Source: Chromatiales bacterium (GTDB lineage: Bacteria > Pseudomonadota > Gammaproteobacteria > Chromatiales > Chromatiaceae). Taken from it: DNA of 13,207 nt. The translations under genes and the position numbers were made by a program. The DNA lies in NCBI GenBank assembly GCA_024762485.1, contig JANTHH010000055.1, positions 1 to 13,207 of the forward strand. The letters are read 5' to 3'. Positions 1 to 12,947 of this stretch are shown in pieces; position 1 is the first letter of the stretch, and each line of letters begins with the position of its first letter. Below the pieces are notes generated by a model. The model did not search any database, had not been told where the DNA came from, and saw only the letters and a program-made list of their open reading frames with translations.

Positions 1-96
1 ATCGCGCCGATCGCGATGGAAGAGGGTCTGCGCTTCGCCATCCGCGAAGGCGGCCGTACCGTCGGCGCCGGTGTCGTCGCCAAGATCATCGAGTAA
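1..96 (+). CDS. tuf: Elongation factor Tu, C-terminal end (5' truncated)
   Basis: Only the last 31 codons and the TAA stop are inside the window, read in frame 1 from the first base. The peptide ends with [15 protein letters not shown], the highly conserved C-terminus of EF-Tu domain 3, preceded by FAIRE. EF-Tu is the cytoplasmic GTPase that delivers aminoacyl-tRNA to the ribosomal A site. The GTPase domain lies outside the window and cannot be assessed. The position before tRNA-Trp and secE corresponds to the tufB-type copy; many gammaproteobacteria carry a second tuf in the str operon after fusA, which would lie beyond rpsG here. A strong intrinsic terminator follows the stop codon. Confidence 0.96.
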
Positions 97-118
97 TCTC
101 GGGGTCTTCGCAGAGTAG

Positions 119-155
119 GCGGGCCACCCGAACCGGGTGGCTCGCATTTTGTTTT
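119..155 (+). terminator. Rho-independent terminator after tuf
   Basis: A 12-bp stem (119-130 paired with 134-145, one G-U pair) closes a 3-nt AAC loop. It is followed by A and then TTTTGTTTT (147-155). The G+C-rich stem plus T tract is a classic intrinsic terminator and should end most tuf transcripts. The T tract stops exactly one base before the tRNA-Trp acceptor stem, so expression of the tRNA and secE must come from readthrough or from a promoter upstream of the terminator. Confidence 0.88.
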
Positions 156-231
156 AGGCCAGTAGCTCAATTGGTAGAGCAGCGGTCTCCAAAACCGCAG
201 GTTGGGGGTTCGAGTCCCTCCTGGCCTGCCA
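156..231 (+). tRNA. trpT: tRNA-Trp (anticodon CCA)
   Basis: The 76-nt sequence folds as a full cloverleaf. The acceptor stem AGGCCAG pairs with CTGGCCT, the D arm is GCTC/GAGC, and the anticodon stem GCGGT/ACCGC carries loop CTCCAAA with anticodon CCA at 189-191. The T arm has a TTCGAGT loop. The terminal GCCA, including the CCA end, is encoded (228-231). CCA reads UGG, so this is tRNA-Trp. It sits directly against the tuf terminator and only 13 nt before the secE start, the tuf-trpT-secE arrangement seen in many gammaproteobacteria. No promoter fits between the terminator and the gene. Confidence 0.97.
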
Positions 232-244
232 TATAAAAGGCAGG

Positions 245-622
245 ATGAACGCAAACGCAGAAGTGAGAAGCAGCGGAGGGGATGTGGCCAAGCTGGTAGT
301 GGCTGCCTCCCTTGTCGTGGCAGGGGCGGTGGCATTCAGCTACTTCGGTGAACAGCCGTTGTGGGTGCGTCTGCTCGGCCTGCTGGTGGTGATCGGGGTG
401 GCGGGTTTCGTCGCCTACCAGTCCACTTGGGGCCGGTCCGCCGTGGCGTTCTTCGCCGAGGCGAGGACGGAGGTCCGCAAGGTGGTCTGGCCGACGCGCC
501 AGGAGACCCTGCAGACCTCGCTGGCAATTTTCATCGGTGTCCTGATCATGTCGCTGATCCTCTGGGGTATCGATTCACTGTTGTTCAGGGTGGTTCGCTA
601 CCTGACCGGGCAGGGGGGCTGA
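245..622 (+). CDS. secE: Preprotein translocase subunit SecE
   Basis: SecE is the small essential inner-membrane subunit of the SecYEG channel; it clamps SecY and is needed for export of unfolded proteins. The 125-residue product matches the gammaproteobacterial three-helix type (E. coli about 127). Hydrophobic segments lie at about 16-34, 39-58 and 91-114. The conserved cytoplasmic amphipathic helix just before the third helix is visible as EVRKVVWPTRQET (76-88), the family signature. The ATG at 245 has only AAAAGG/CAGG as a weak Shine-Dalgarno, and the tRNA-Trp 3' end is 13 nt upstream, so the translated message probably begins with or is processed from the tRNA. The stop codon is 1 nt before the nusG start, so the two are likely translationally coupled. 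Confidence 0.96.
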   Translation: MNANAEVRSSGGDVAKLVVAASLVVAGAVAFSYFGEQPLWVRLLGLLVVIGVAGFVAYQSTWGRSAVAFFAEARTEVRKVVWPTRQETLQTSLAIFIGVLIMSLILWGIDSLLFRVVRYLTGQGG

Positions 623-623
623 A

Positions 624-1157
624 GTGGCTAAGCGCTGGTATGTGGTACACGCCTATTCTGGCTTCGAGGCCCAGGTGAAGCGTTCGCTGGAAGAGCGCAT
701 CAAGCGCGCCGGGATGGAAGATTATTTCGGCGAGATCCTGGTGCCCACCGAAGAGGTGGTCGAGATGCGTGGTGGTCAACAGCGTCGCAGCGAGCGCAAG
801 TTCTTTCCGGGCTATGTCCTGGTCAACATGGAGTTGACCGACGAGACCTGGCACCTGGTGAAGGACGTGCCCAAGGTCATGGGTTTCATCGGCGGCACCG
901 GTGATCGCCCGGCCCCGATCTCGGACAAGGAGGCGGATGCGATCCTGCAGCGCGTTCAGGAAGGTACCGAGAAGCCGCGGCCGAAGGTGTTGTTCGAGCC
1001 GGGCGAGATGGTGCGTGTCATCGATGGCCCCTTCAACGACTTCAATGGAGTCGTCGAAGAGGTGGATTACGAAAAGAGCCGGCTCAAGGTGTCCGTTCTG
1101 ATATTCGGCCGTTCTACCCCCGTTGAACTGGAGTTCGGCCAAGTCGAAAAGAGCTGA
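624..1157 (+). CDS. nusG: Transcription termination/antitermination factor NusG
   Basis: NusG binds RNA polymerase over the main cleft. It suppresses pausing, recruits Rho, and through its C-terminal KOW domain contacts S10 to couple transcription with translation. The 177-residue product has an N-terminal NGN domain beginning KRWYVVHAYSGFE (3-15) with the FPGYVLV strand at 61-67. The KOW domain covers about 123-177 and shows GPFNDFNGVVEEVD at 135-148. Length is close to E. coli (181). The start is GTG at 624, one base after the secE stop; a purine-rich run at the end of secE (about 613-618) serves as ribosome binding site. MAKRWYVVHAYSG is the expected N-terminus, which supports the GTG call. 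Confidence 0.97.
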   Translation: MAKRWYVVHAYSGFEAQVKRSLEERIKRAGMEDYFGEILVPTEEVVEMRGGQQRRSERKFFPGYVLVNMELTDETWHLVKDVPKVMGFIGGTGDRPAPISDKEADAILQRVQEGTEKPRPKVLFEPGEMVRVIDGPFNDFNGVVEEVDYEKSRLKVSVLIFGRSTPVELEFGQVEKS

Positions 1158-1210
1158 GCCTGCGGGCTCATCATGGGGAGTCGGGGTGGAAGCCCCCGAC
1201 GCCTGAACCC
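1155..1210 (+). promoter_or_regulatory. rplK leader with probable L1-binding stem-loop
   Basis: The 68-nt spacer holds two hairpins. The first overlaps the nusG stop: TGAGCC (1155-1160) pairs with GGCTCA (1165-1170). The second is a perfect 7-bp stem GTCGGGG/CCCCGAC (1180-1186 with 1194-1200). An A-G mismatch (1179/1201) and an outer GGG/CCT pairing (1176-1178 with 1202-1204) extend it. L1 is known to repress its own rplKA message at a leader site that mimics its 23S rRNA site. The combination GGGAG, stem, GACGCC resembles that rRNA element as I remember it. The hairpins are seen in the sequence; the L1-operator assignment is inference. Confidence 0.68.
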
Positions 1211-1225
1211 AACGAGAGGTAAGTC

Positions 1226-1657
1226 ATGGCAAAGAAGATTCAAGCTTATATCAAGCTGCAGGTGCCGGCGCAGTCGGCCAACCCCAGTCCGCCCGTCGGC
1301 CCCGCACTGGGCCAGCACGGCGTGAACATCATGGAGTTCTGTAAGGCGTTCAATGCCCAGACCCAGGGTCTGGAGAAGGATATGCCGGTGCCGGTGGTGA
1401 TCACCGTCTACGCAGACCGCTCGTTCACCTTCATCATGAAGACGCCCCCGGCGTCGATCCTGCTGAAGAAGGCGGCCGGGATCAAGAAGGGCAGTGGTCG
1501 CCCGAATACCGAGAAGGTCGGTACGGTCACCCGTGCCCAGCTGGAAGAGATCGCCAAGATGAAAGAGCCGGATCTCACCGCAGCGGATATGGATGCCGCG
1601 GTGCGCACCATTGCCGGCAGCGCCCGCAGCATGGGCCTGAACGTGGAGGGTGTGTGA
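1226..1657 (+). CDS. rplK: 50S ribosomal protein L11
   Basis: L11 forms the base of the GTPase-associated centre with 23S rRNA helices 43-44. There it contacts elongation factors and is required for RelA activation and thiopeptide sensitivity. The 143-residue product has the usual length. Its N-terminal domain shows the proline-rich loop PPVGPALGQHGVNI (22-35), followed by TPPAS (73-77) at the interdomain region. The C-terminal RNA-binding domain includes KKGSGRPNTEKVGTVT (87-102) and ends AGSARSMGLNVEGV. The ATG at 1226 is preceded by GAGAGGT (1214-1220). The stop codon is 1 nt before the rplA ATG, and the rplA Shine-Dalgarno lies within the last codons of rplK, so the pair is coupled. Confidence 0.98.
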   Translation: MAKKIQAYIKLQVPAQSANPSPPVGPALGQHGVNIMEFCKAFNAQTQGLEKDMPVPVVITVYADRSFTFIMKTPPASILLKKAAGIKKGSGRPNTEKVGTVTRAQLEEIAKMKEPDLTAADMDAAVRTIAGSARSMGLNVEGV

Positions 1658-1658
1658 G

Positions 1659-2354
1659 ATGGCAAAGCTCTCGAAACGCCAGAAGATGATTGCAGAAAAG
1701 GTCGAGCCAGGTCGTCTGTACCCGGTGGATGAGGCCTTCTCGCTGCTGAAGGACGTCTCCACCGTCAAGTTCGAGGAGACGGTGGATGTCGCGGTCAATC
1801 TGGGCATCGATCCGCGCAAATCCGACCAGATGGTGCGCGGTGCCGTGGTTCTGCCCAATGGTACCGGCAAGAGTGTTCGTGTTGCGGTGTTCACCCAGGG
1901 TCCGAATGCGGACGCCGCCAAGGAGGCAGGTGCCGACGTGGTCGGCATGGATGACCTGGCCGAACAGGTCAAGGCCGGCAACATGGATTTCGACGTGGTC
2001 ATCGCCAGTCCGGACGCCATGCGCGTGGTGGGCCAGCTGGGTCAGATTCTCGGTCCTCGCGGCCTGATGCCGAACCCGAAGGTCGGTACCGTCACCCCCG
2101 ATGTCGCCCAGGCCGTGAAGAACGCCAAGGCGGGTCAGGTGCGTTACCGCGTCGACAAGGCGGGCATCGTCCATGCCGCGATCGGCAAGGTCGGCTTCGA
2201 GCCGGCGGCGCTGAAGGAAAACCTGGAGGCCTTGCTTGCCAGCCTGAAGAAGGCCAAGCCGAGCACCGCGAAGGGTATTTATCTGAAGAAGGTCTCGGTC
2301 TCCTCCACGATGGGGCCGGGGCTGACACTGGATCAGGCCTCACTCGAGGTCTGA
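1659..2354 (+). CDS. rplA: 50S ribosomal protein L1
   Basis: L1 forms the mobile L1 stalk that guides deacylated tRNA out of the E site. In related bacteria it also represses translation of its own rplKA message. I take ATG 1659 as the start, giving 231 residues beginning MAKLSKRQKM. A GTG at 1650 is in frame but lies inside the rplK coding end and would add only MCE ahead of the canonical start. GGAGG at 1645-1649 is well spaced for 1659. The diagnostic L1 motif LGPRGLMPNPKVGTVT spans 131-146, and the two-domain length matches E. coli. A 272-nt structured leader follows before rplJ. Confidence 0.98.
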   Translation: MAKLSKRQKMIAEKVEPGRLYPVDEAFSLLKDVSTVKFEETVDVAVNLGIDPRKSDQMVRGAVVLPNGTGKSVRVAVFTQGPNADAAKEAGADVVGMDDLAEQVKAGNMDFDVVIASPDAMRVVGQLGQILGPRGLMPNPKVGTVTPDVAQAVKNAKAGQVRYRVDKAGIVHAAIGKVGFEPAALKENLEALLASLKKAKPSTAKGIYLKKVSVSSTMGPGLTLDQASLEV

Positions 2355-2365
2355 TCGGAAGATTC

Positions 2366-2386
2366 GGTGGCCGCTTGTCGGCCACC
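2366..2386 (+). repeat. Perfect 8-bp hairpin just after rplA
   Basis: GGTGGCCG (2366-2373) pairs perfectly with CGGCCACC (2379-2386) around a CTTGT loop, 11 nt after the rplA stop. No T tract follows (next bases are TCCAGGGC), so it is not a standard intrinsic terminator. It could protect the rplA 3' end or mark a processing boundary between rplKA and rplJL messages. Its 3' arm overlaps an ACCTCC hexamer (2384-2389) complementary to the rplJ ribosome-binding site. Confidence 0.6.
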
Positions 2387-2430
2387 TCCAGGGCTTTGGG
2401 GTCGCTGTCGTGGGATGCTTTCAGCTCCAC

Positions 2431-2626
2431 GATGGCTGCCGTCAAAGACCGCAGGTGCCTGGTAAAGGGCTTAATTGATGCCTGCGCAGACGGGGCTCCG
2501 GATTCGGGACTGTCCATTGAGACGACCTCCGATGATGGTGCACCGAAATGTCGGGAGCGGATTTCCTGCTCCCTGGTGTAAACCGGGAAGATGAAGATCT
2601 TCCCATGTTGTCGGGAGGTGACGACT
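2431..2626 (+). promoter_or_regulatory. L10 leader (autoregulatory mRNA element upstream of rplJ)
   Basis: The core matches the known bacterial L10(L12)4-binding leader. CCGTC (2439-2443) pairs with GACGG (2489-2493), and an AAAGAC internal loop (2444-2449) suits the kink-turn. CGCAGG (2450-2455) pairs with CCTGCG (2481-2486). An apical GCCT/GGGC stem-loop (2457-2460 with 2467-2470) is followed by the conserved TTAAT (2471-2475). Binding of L10-L12 represses rplJL translation in E. coli. Downstream lie a GGGAGC/GCTCCC hairpin (2553-2558 with 2568-2573) and an 8-bp hairpin (2585-2604), then the ribosome-binding site. The core match is strong; the downstream mechanism is inference. I found no convincing separate promoter here. 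Confidence 0.88.
2585..2604 (+). repeat. Perfect 8-bp hairpin adjoining the rplJ ribosome-binding site
   Basis: GGGAAGAT (2585-2592) pairs with ATCTTCCC (2597-2604) around a GAAG loop. It ends 8 nt before the strong Shine-Dalgarno GGGAGGTGA (2613-2621) and encloses an in-frame ATG at 2591, which is therefore an unlikely start. It may hold the ribosome-binding site open or act with the L10 leader. Confidence 0.65.
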
Positions 2627-3154
2627 GTGGCACTTAATTTCGAGCAGAAGAAAGCCATCGTCGCCGAAGTCGCTGAAGTGGCAAGCACTGCCTACTCCGC
2701 CGTTGGCGCCGAGTACCGTGGCTTGACCGTGGAAGAGATGACAGCGCTGCGCGTTCAGGCGCGTAGCAACGGTGTCTATCTCCGCGTGGTCAAGAACAAC
2801 TTGGTGAAGCGTGCGGTTGAGGGTACGGATTTCGAATGTATCAATGAAGAGCTGACCGGTCCGCTGGTCATGGCCTTCTCGCAGGAAGATCCCGGTGCTG
2901 CCGCGCGTGTCATCAAGGACTTCGCCAAGGATCACGACAAGATGGTCGTGAGAATCGTCGCTATCGGCGGGAAGCTGCTTGCTCCCTCTGATATCGACAC
3001 CCTGGCGAAGATGCCGACCTACGATCAGGCGATCAGCATGCTGATGGGCACCATGAAGGCGCCGATCCAGAAGCTGGTCACCACCATGAACGAGGTGCCG
3101 GGCAAGCTTGTGCGCACGGTTGCAGCGATTCGCGACGCTAAGGAAGCGGCATAA
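2627..3154 (+). CDS. rplJ: 50S ribosomal protein L10
   Basis: L10 anchors the L7/L12 stalk to 23S rRNA beside L11, and L10-L12 represses its own operon. I choose GTG 2627, giving 175 residues beginning MALNFEQKKAIVAEVAEVA, the canonical N-terminus. GGGAGGTGA (2613-2621), an almost perfect anti-16S match, is ideally placed for it. An in-frame ATG at 2591 lies in a hairpin with no Shine-Dalgarno and would add 12 atypical residues. The globular domain shows YLRVVKNNLVKRAVEGT (51-67) and PGAAARVIKDFAK (89-101). The C-terminal helix ends KLVRTVAAIRDAKEAA, the L12-dimer binding region. The protein is about 10 residues longer than E. coli L10, with the extra length near APIQKLVTTMNEVP (145-158). Confidence 0.97.
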   Translation: MALNFEQKKAIVAEVAEVASTAYSAVGAEYRGLTVEEMTALRVQARSNGVYLRVVKNNLVKRAVEGTDFECINEELTGPLVMAFSQEDPGAAARVIKDFAKDHDKMVVRIVAIGGKLLAPSDIDTLAKMPTYDQAISMLMGTMKAPIQKLVTTMNEVPGKLVRTVAAIRDAKEAA

Positions 3155-3172
3155 GCCGCTTATCTGTTTTTT
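3144..3172 (+). terminator. Terminator-like attenuator between rplJ and rplL
   Basis: AAGCGGC (3144-3150) pairs perfectly with GCCGCTT (3155-3161) around an ATAA loop that contains the rplJ stop codon. ATCTG and then six T residues (3167-3172) follow. The 5-nt gap between stem and T run is longer than ideal, so I expect partial termination at most, or an mRNA 3'-end stabiliser. Translating ribosomes finishing rplJ would cover the stem and could suppress it. Confidence 0.45.
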
Positions 3173-3198
3173 GCTAGAGTTTTTATAGGAGTCTTAAA

Positions 3199-3579
3199 AT
3201 GGCAGTGTCCAAAGACGAAATCCTGGAAGCCATCGCCAGCATGACCGTTATGGAGGTCGTGGAACTGATCGAGGCAATGGAAGAGAAGTTTGGCGTGACC
3301 GCGGCGGCTGCCGTGGCCGCGGCACCTGCAGCCGGCGGTGAAGCCGGCGGCGCAGCTGCTGCAGAAAAGACCGAGTTCGACGTGGTCCTGACCGGTTTTG
3401 GTGACAACAAGGTGTCTGTCATCAAGGCTGTTCGCGGTATCACCGGCCTGGGTCTGAAAGAAGCAAAAGAGGCTGTTGAAGGCGCGCCCACTCCGCTGAA
3501 GGAAGGTGTGTCGAAGGAAGAGGCCGAAGAGGCCAAGAAGCAGCTGGAAGAGGCTGGCGCATCTGTCGAGATCAAGTAA
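3199..3579 (+). CDS. rplL: 50S ribosomal protein L7/L12
   Basis: L7/L12 dimers bind the C-terminal helix of L10 and form the flexible ribosomal stalk that recruits and activates the translational GTPases. The 126-residue product is slightly longer than in E. coli (121). The N-terminal dimerisation and L10-binding domain covers about 1-31. An Ala/Gly-rich hinge (about 33-55) is followed by the globular C-terminal domain (57-126), with the factor-binding stretch KVSVIKAVRGITGLGLKEAK at 71-90. The ATG at 3199 is preceded by AGGAG (3187-3191), a good Shine-Dalgarno fitting a protein made in excess over other ribosomal proteins. The upstream gap from rplJ is 44 nt and carries a terminator-like hairpin. 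Confidence 0.98.
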   Translation: MAVSKDEILEAIASMTVMEVVELIEAMEEKFGVTAAAAVAAAPAAGGEAGGAAAAEKTEFDVVLTGFGDNKVSVIKAVRGITGLGLKEAKEAVEGAPTPLKEGVSKEEAEEAKKQLEEAGASVEIK

Positions 3580-3610
3580 TCTCGATCTTGCTGCATAGCT
3601 TCATACAACA

Positions 3611-3647
3611 GGAAGGGGCTGGTGACGTCATGTCGCCGGCCTTTTCC
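3611..3647 (+). promoter_or_regulatory. 16-bp stem-loop in rplL-rpoB spacer (attenuator or RNase III site)
   Basis: The arms 3611-3626 and 3632-3647 pair over 16 consecutive positions (four of them G-U) around a GTCAT loop. The T residues in the 3' arm are base-paired and no free T tract follows, so a simple intrinsic terminator is unlikely. In E. coli the equivalent spacer contains a transcription attenuator and an RNase III cleavage site that set rpoBC output below rplJL. This long helix is a good candidate for the same role, by position and structure only. Confidence 0.6.
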
Positions 3648-3702
3648 CGCTTGTGCTGTTGAGCAGCCGTCGGTCGAAGTCCGGCGCTGCTGAAGTTTCG
3701 TT

Positions 3703-3736
3703 GACAGTCGCCACCTGTTGCAGGTTGGCGATTGTC
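3703..3736 (+). promoter_or_regulatory. Second long stem-loop just upstream of rpoB
   Basis: The arm 3703-3717 pairs with 3721-3736 over 15 bp with a single bulged T and a TTG loop; T3702-A3737 can extend it. It ends about 34 nt before the rpoB ATG and 20 nt before the Shine-Dalgarno. Between this and the first stem a weaker hairpin AGCAGC/GCTGCT (3662-3667 with 3686-3691) can form. No T tract follows. A processing site or a structure controlling rpoB translation is plausible; the function is not shown by sequence. Confidence 0.55.
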
Positions 3737-3770
3737 ACACCACGACGAGCAACTTAGAGGGAAGGCGAGC

Positions 3771-7913
<4,143 letters not shown>

Positions 7914-7965
7914 GTGGTGCCGCCGGCGCATCGGGCAATCACCTCGTTGCGCTGGCTGACCACGC

Positions 7966-8045
7966 GGCCTGGGATGGCGGCGCGGGACACCGGGCCAGAA
8001 ATGGCAAGAGTGCAGATTTAGGTTTATGCGGGGCCTCGGGCCCCC
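7966..8045 (+). promoter_or_regulatory. rpoB-rpoC spacer hairpins
   Basis: The 151-nt spacer (7914-8064) has no gene. GGCCTGG (7966-7972) can pair with CCGGGCC (7990-7996) across a 17-nt loop. A tighter hairpin GGGGCC/GGCCCC (8030-8035 with 8039-8044, TCG loop) ends 7 nt before the rpoC Shine-Dalgarno at 8052. No T tract or convincing promoter is seen, so rpoC is presumed co-transcribed with rpoB. Confidence 0.4.
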
Positions 8046-8064
8046 ATAGCCGGGAGATAAAACC

Positions 8065-12282
<4,218 letters not shown>

Positions 12283-12286
12283 GCCG

Positions 12287-12325
12287 GGCCCCGGGTTGCT
12301 GTCATGGCGCCCGGGGTCTCCATTT
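12287..12325 (+). terminator. GC-rich terminator-like stem after rpoC
   Basis: GGCCCCGGG (12287-12295) pairs with CCCGGGGTC (12310-12318), 9 bp with one G-U, starting 4 nt after the rpoC stop. Only CATTT follows, a weak T tract, so termination may be partial or assisted by Rho. The position between rpoBC and the next promoter supports a transcription end. Confidence 0.6.
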
Positions 12326-12329
12326 GGCC

Positions 12330-12365
12330 TTGACAGCATAAAATCAGGCGCATAGAATGCGCGGT
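12330..12365 (+). promoter_or_regulatory. Sigma70 promoter for the str operon (rpsL-rpsG)
   Basis: A consensus -35 box TTGACA (12330-12335) is separated by exactly 17 bp from TAGAAT (12353-12358), one mismatch from TATAAT. Transcription should start near 12365. The discriminator after the -10 is GCGCGG, the GC-rich type typical of stringently controlled ribosomal promoters. It lies 12 bp after the rpoC terminator-like stem, separating the str operon from rpoBC. Confidence 0.87.
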
Positions 12366-12548
12366 CTTCGCTACAGGTCGGCTGCTTGCGGGCGGCCTGA
12401 GTCAGCGGCCCAGGTCGCGCGGCGGACGATTAATTTTTTGAGATTCGAGCAGTCGAGCTTGCCAGCCTGCAGTGCGGGCGAGGCAGGGTCGACTGCTCGA
12501 ATTTTCGACGTAACAGCAGGTGCTGTTGTGTCCCGGAGACGGATTTAA
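12366..12548 (+). promoter_or_regulatory. Structured 5' leader of rpsL
   Basis: About 184 nt separate the predicted transcription start from the rpsL ATG, with no credible gene. CAGGTCG occurs twice (12374-12380 and 12411-12417), and both copies can pair with CGGCCTG at 12393-12399. A T6 run lies at 12434-12439. A long stem follows: 12443-12456 pairs perfectly with 12489-12502 (14 bp), with CCTGC/GCAGG nested inside. Near the start codon AACAGC/GCTGTT (12512-12517 with 12522-12527) forms a small hairpin, then the Shine-Dalgarno GGAG (12535-12538). The structures are directly visible; a regulatory role is inference. Confidence 0.6.
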
Positions 12549-12923
12549 ATGGCAACAATCAATCAGTTGGTGCGCTCGCCACGCAAGCGCAAGGTAGAGA
12601 AGAGCAACGTCCCGGCCCTGCAGGCAAGTCCGCAGAAGCGTGGCGTTTGCACCCGGGTTTACACCACTACCCCGAAGAAGCCGAACTCGGCTCTGCGGAA
12701 AGTGGCGCGTGTCCGTCTCACCAACGGCTTCGAGGTGTCCTCGTACATCGGTGGTGAGGGTCATAACCTGCAGGAGCACTCTGTGGTCCTGATTCGTGGC
12801 GGACGTGTCAAGGATTTGCCGGGTGTTCGTTATCACGTTGTCCGCGGCAGCCTCGATACCACGGGTGTTGAGAAGCGCCGCCAGGGACGTTCCAAGTACG
12901 GCGCGAAGCGCCCGAAGAGCTGA
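12549..12923 (+). CDS. rpsL: 30S ribosomal protein S12
   Basis: S12 sits at the decoding centre of the 30S subunit and controls codon-recognition accuracy. The 124-residue product has exactly the E. coli length, beginning MATINQLVRSPRKRKVEKSN. The conserved loop TTTPKKPNSALRKV (39-52) carries K43, and GGRVKDLPGVRYH (84-96) carries K88. Both positions have the streptomycin-sensitive lysine. D89 is the residue that RimO methylthiolates in E. coli. The C-terminus RSKYGAKRPKS is typical. The ATG at 12549 follows GGAG at 12535-12538 with normal spacing. This is the first gene of the str operon, driven by its own promoter at 12330; rpsG follows after 24 nt. Confidence 0.98.
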   Translation: MATINQLVRSPRKRKVEKSNVPALQASPQKRGVCTRVYTTTPKKPNSALRKVARVRLTNGFEVSSYIGGEGHNLQEHSVVLIRGGRVKDLPGVRYHVVRGSLDTTGVEKRRQGRSKYGAKRPKS

Positions 12924-12947
12924 TTGGATAGACGAGAGTAGAGAGTC

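Noticed and set aside
209..237. TATAAA at 232-237 as a -10 for a secE promoter
   Set aside because: The matching -35 position (TTCGAG, in the tRNA T arm) is poor, and the start site would fall at or beyond the ATG.
2375..2581. 68-codon open frame in the rplJ leader
   Set aside because: It overlaps the conserved L10 leader RNA, has no ribosome-binding site and resembles no protein I know.
2591..2626. In-frame ATG at 2591 as the rplJ start
   Set aside because: It lies inside a perfect hairpin, lacks a Shine-Dalgarno, and adds 12 residues not found in L10. GTG 2627 has a near-perfect Shine-Dalgarno and the canonical MALNF start.
3701..3729. TTGACA at 3701 as a -35 box for a promoter of rpoB
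   Set aside because: At 17-bp spacing the -10 position is GTTGGC, and 16 or 18 bp is no better. The hexamer mostly falls in the 5' arm of the hairpin at 3703-3736.
12357..12548. 63-codon open frame starting in the -10 box and ending right before rpsL
   Set aside because: Its ATG overlaps the -10 element and precedes the predicted transcription start, so it would not be on the mRNA. The peptide has no recognisable features.
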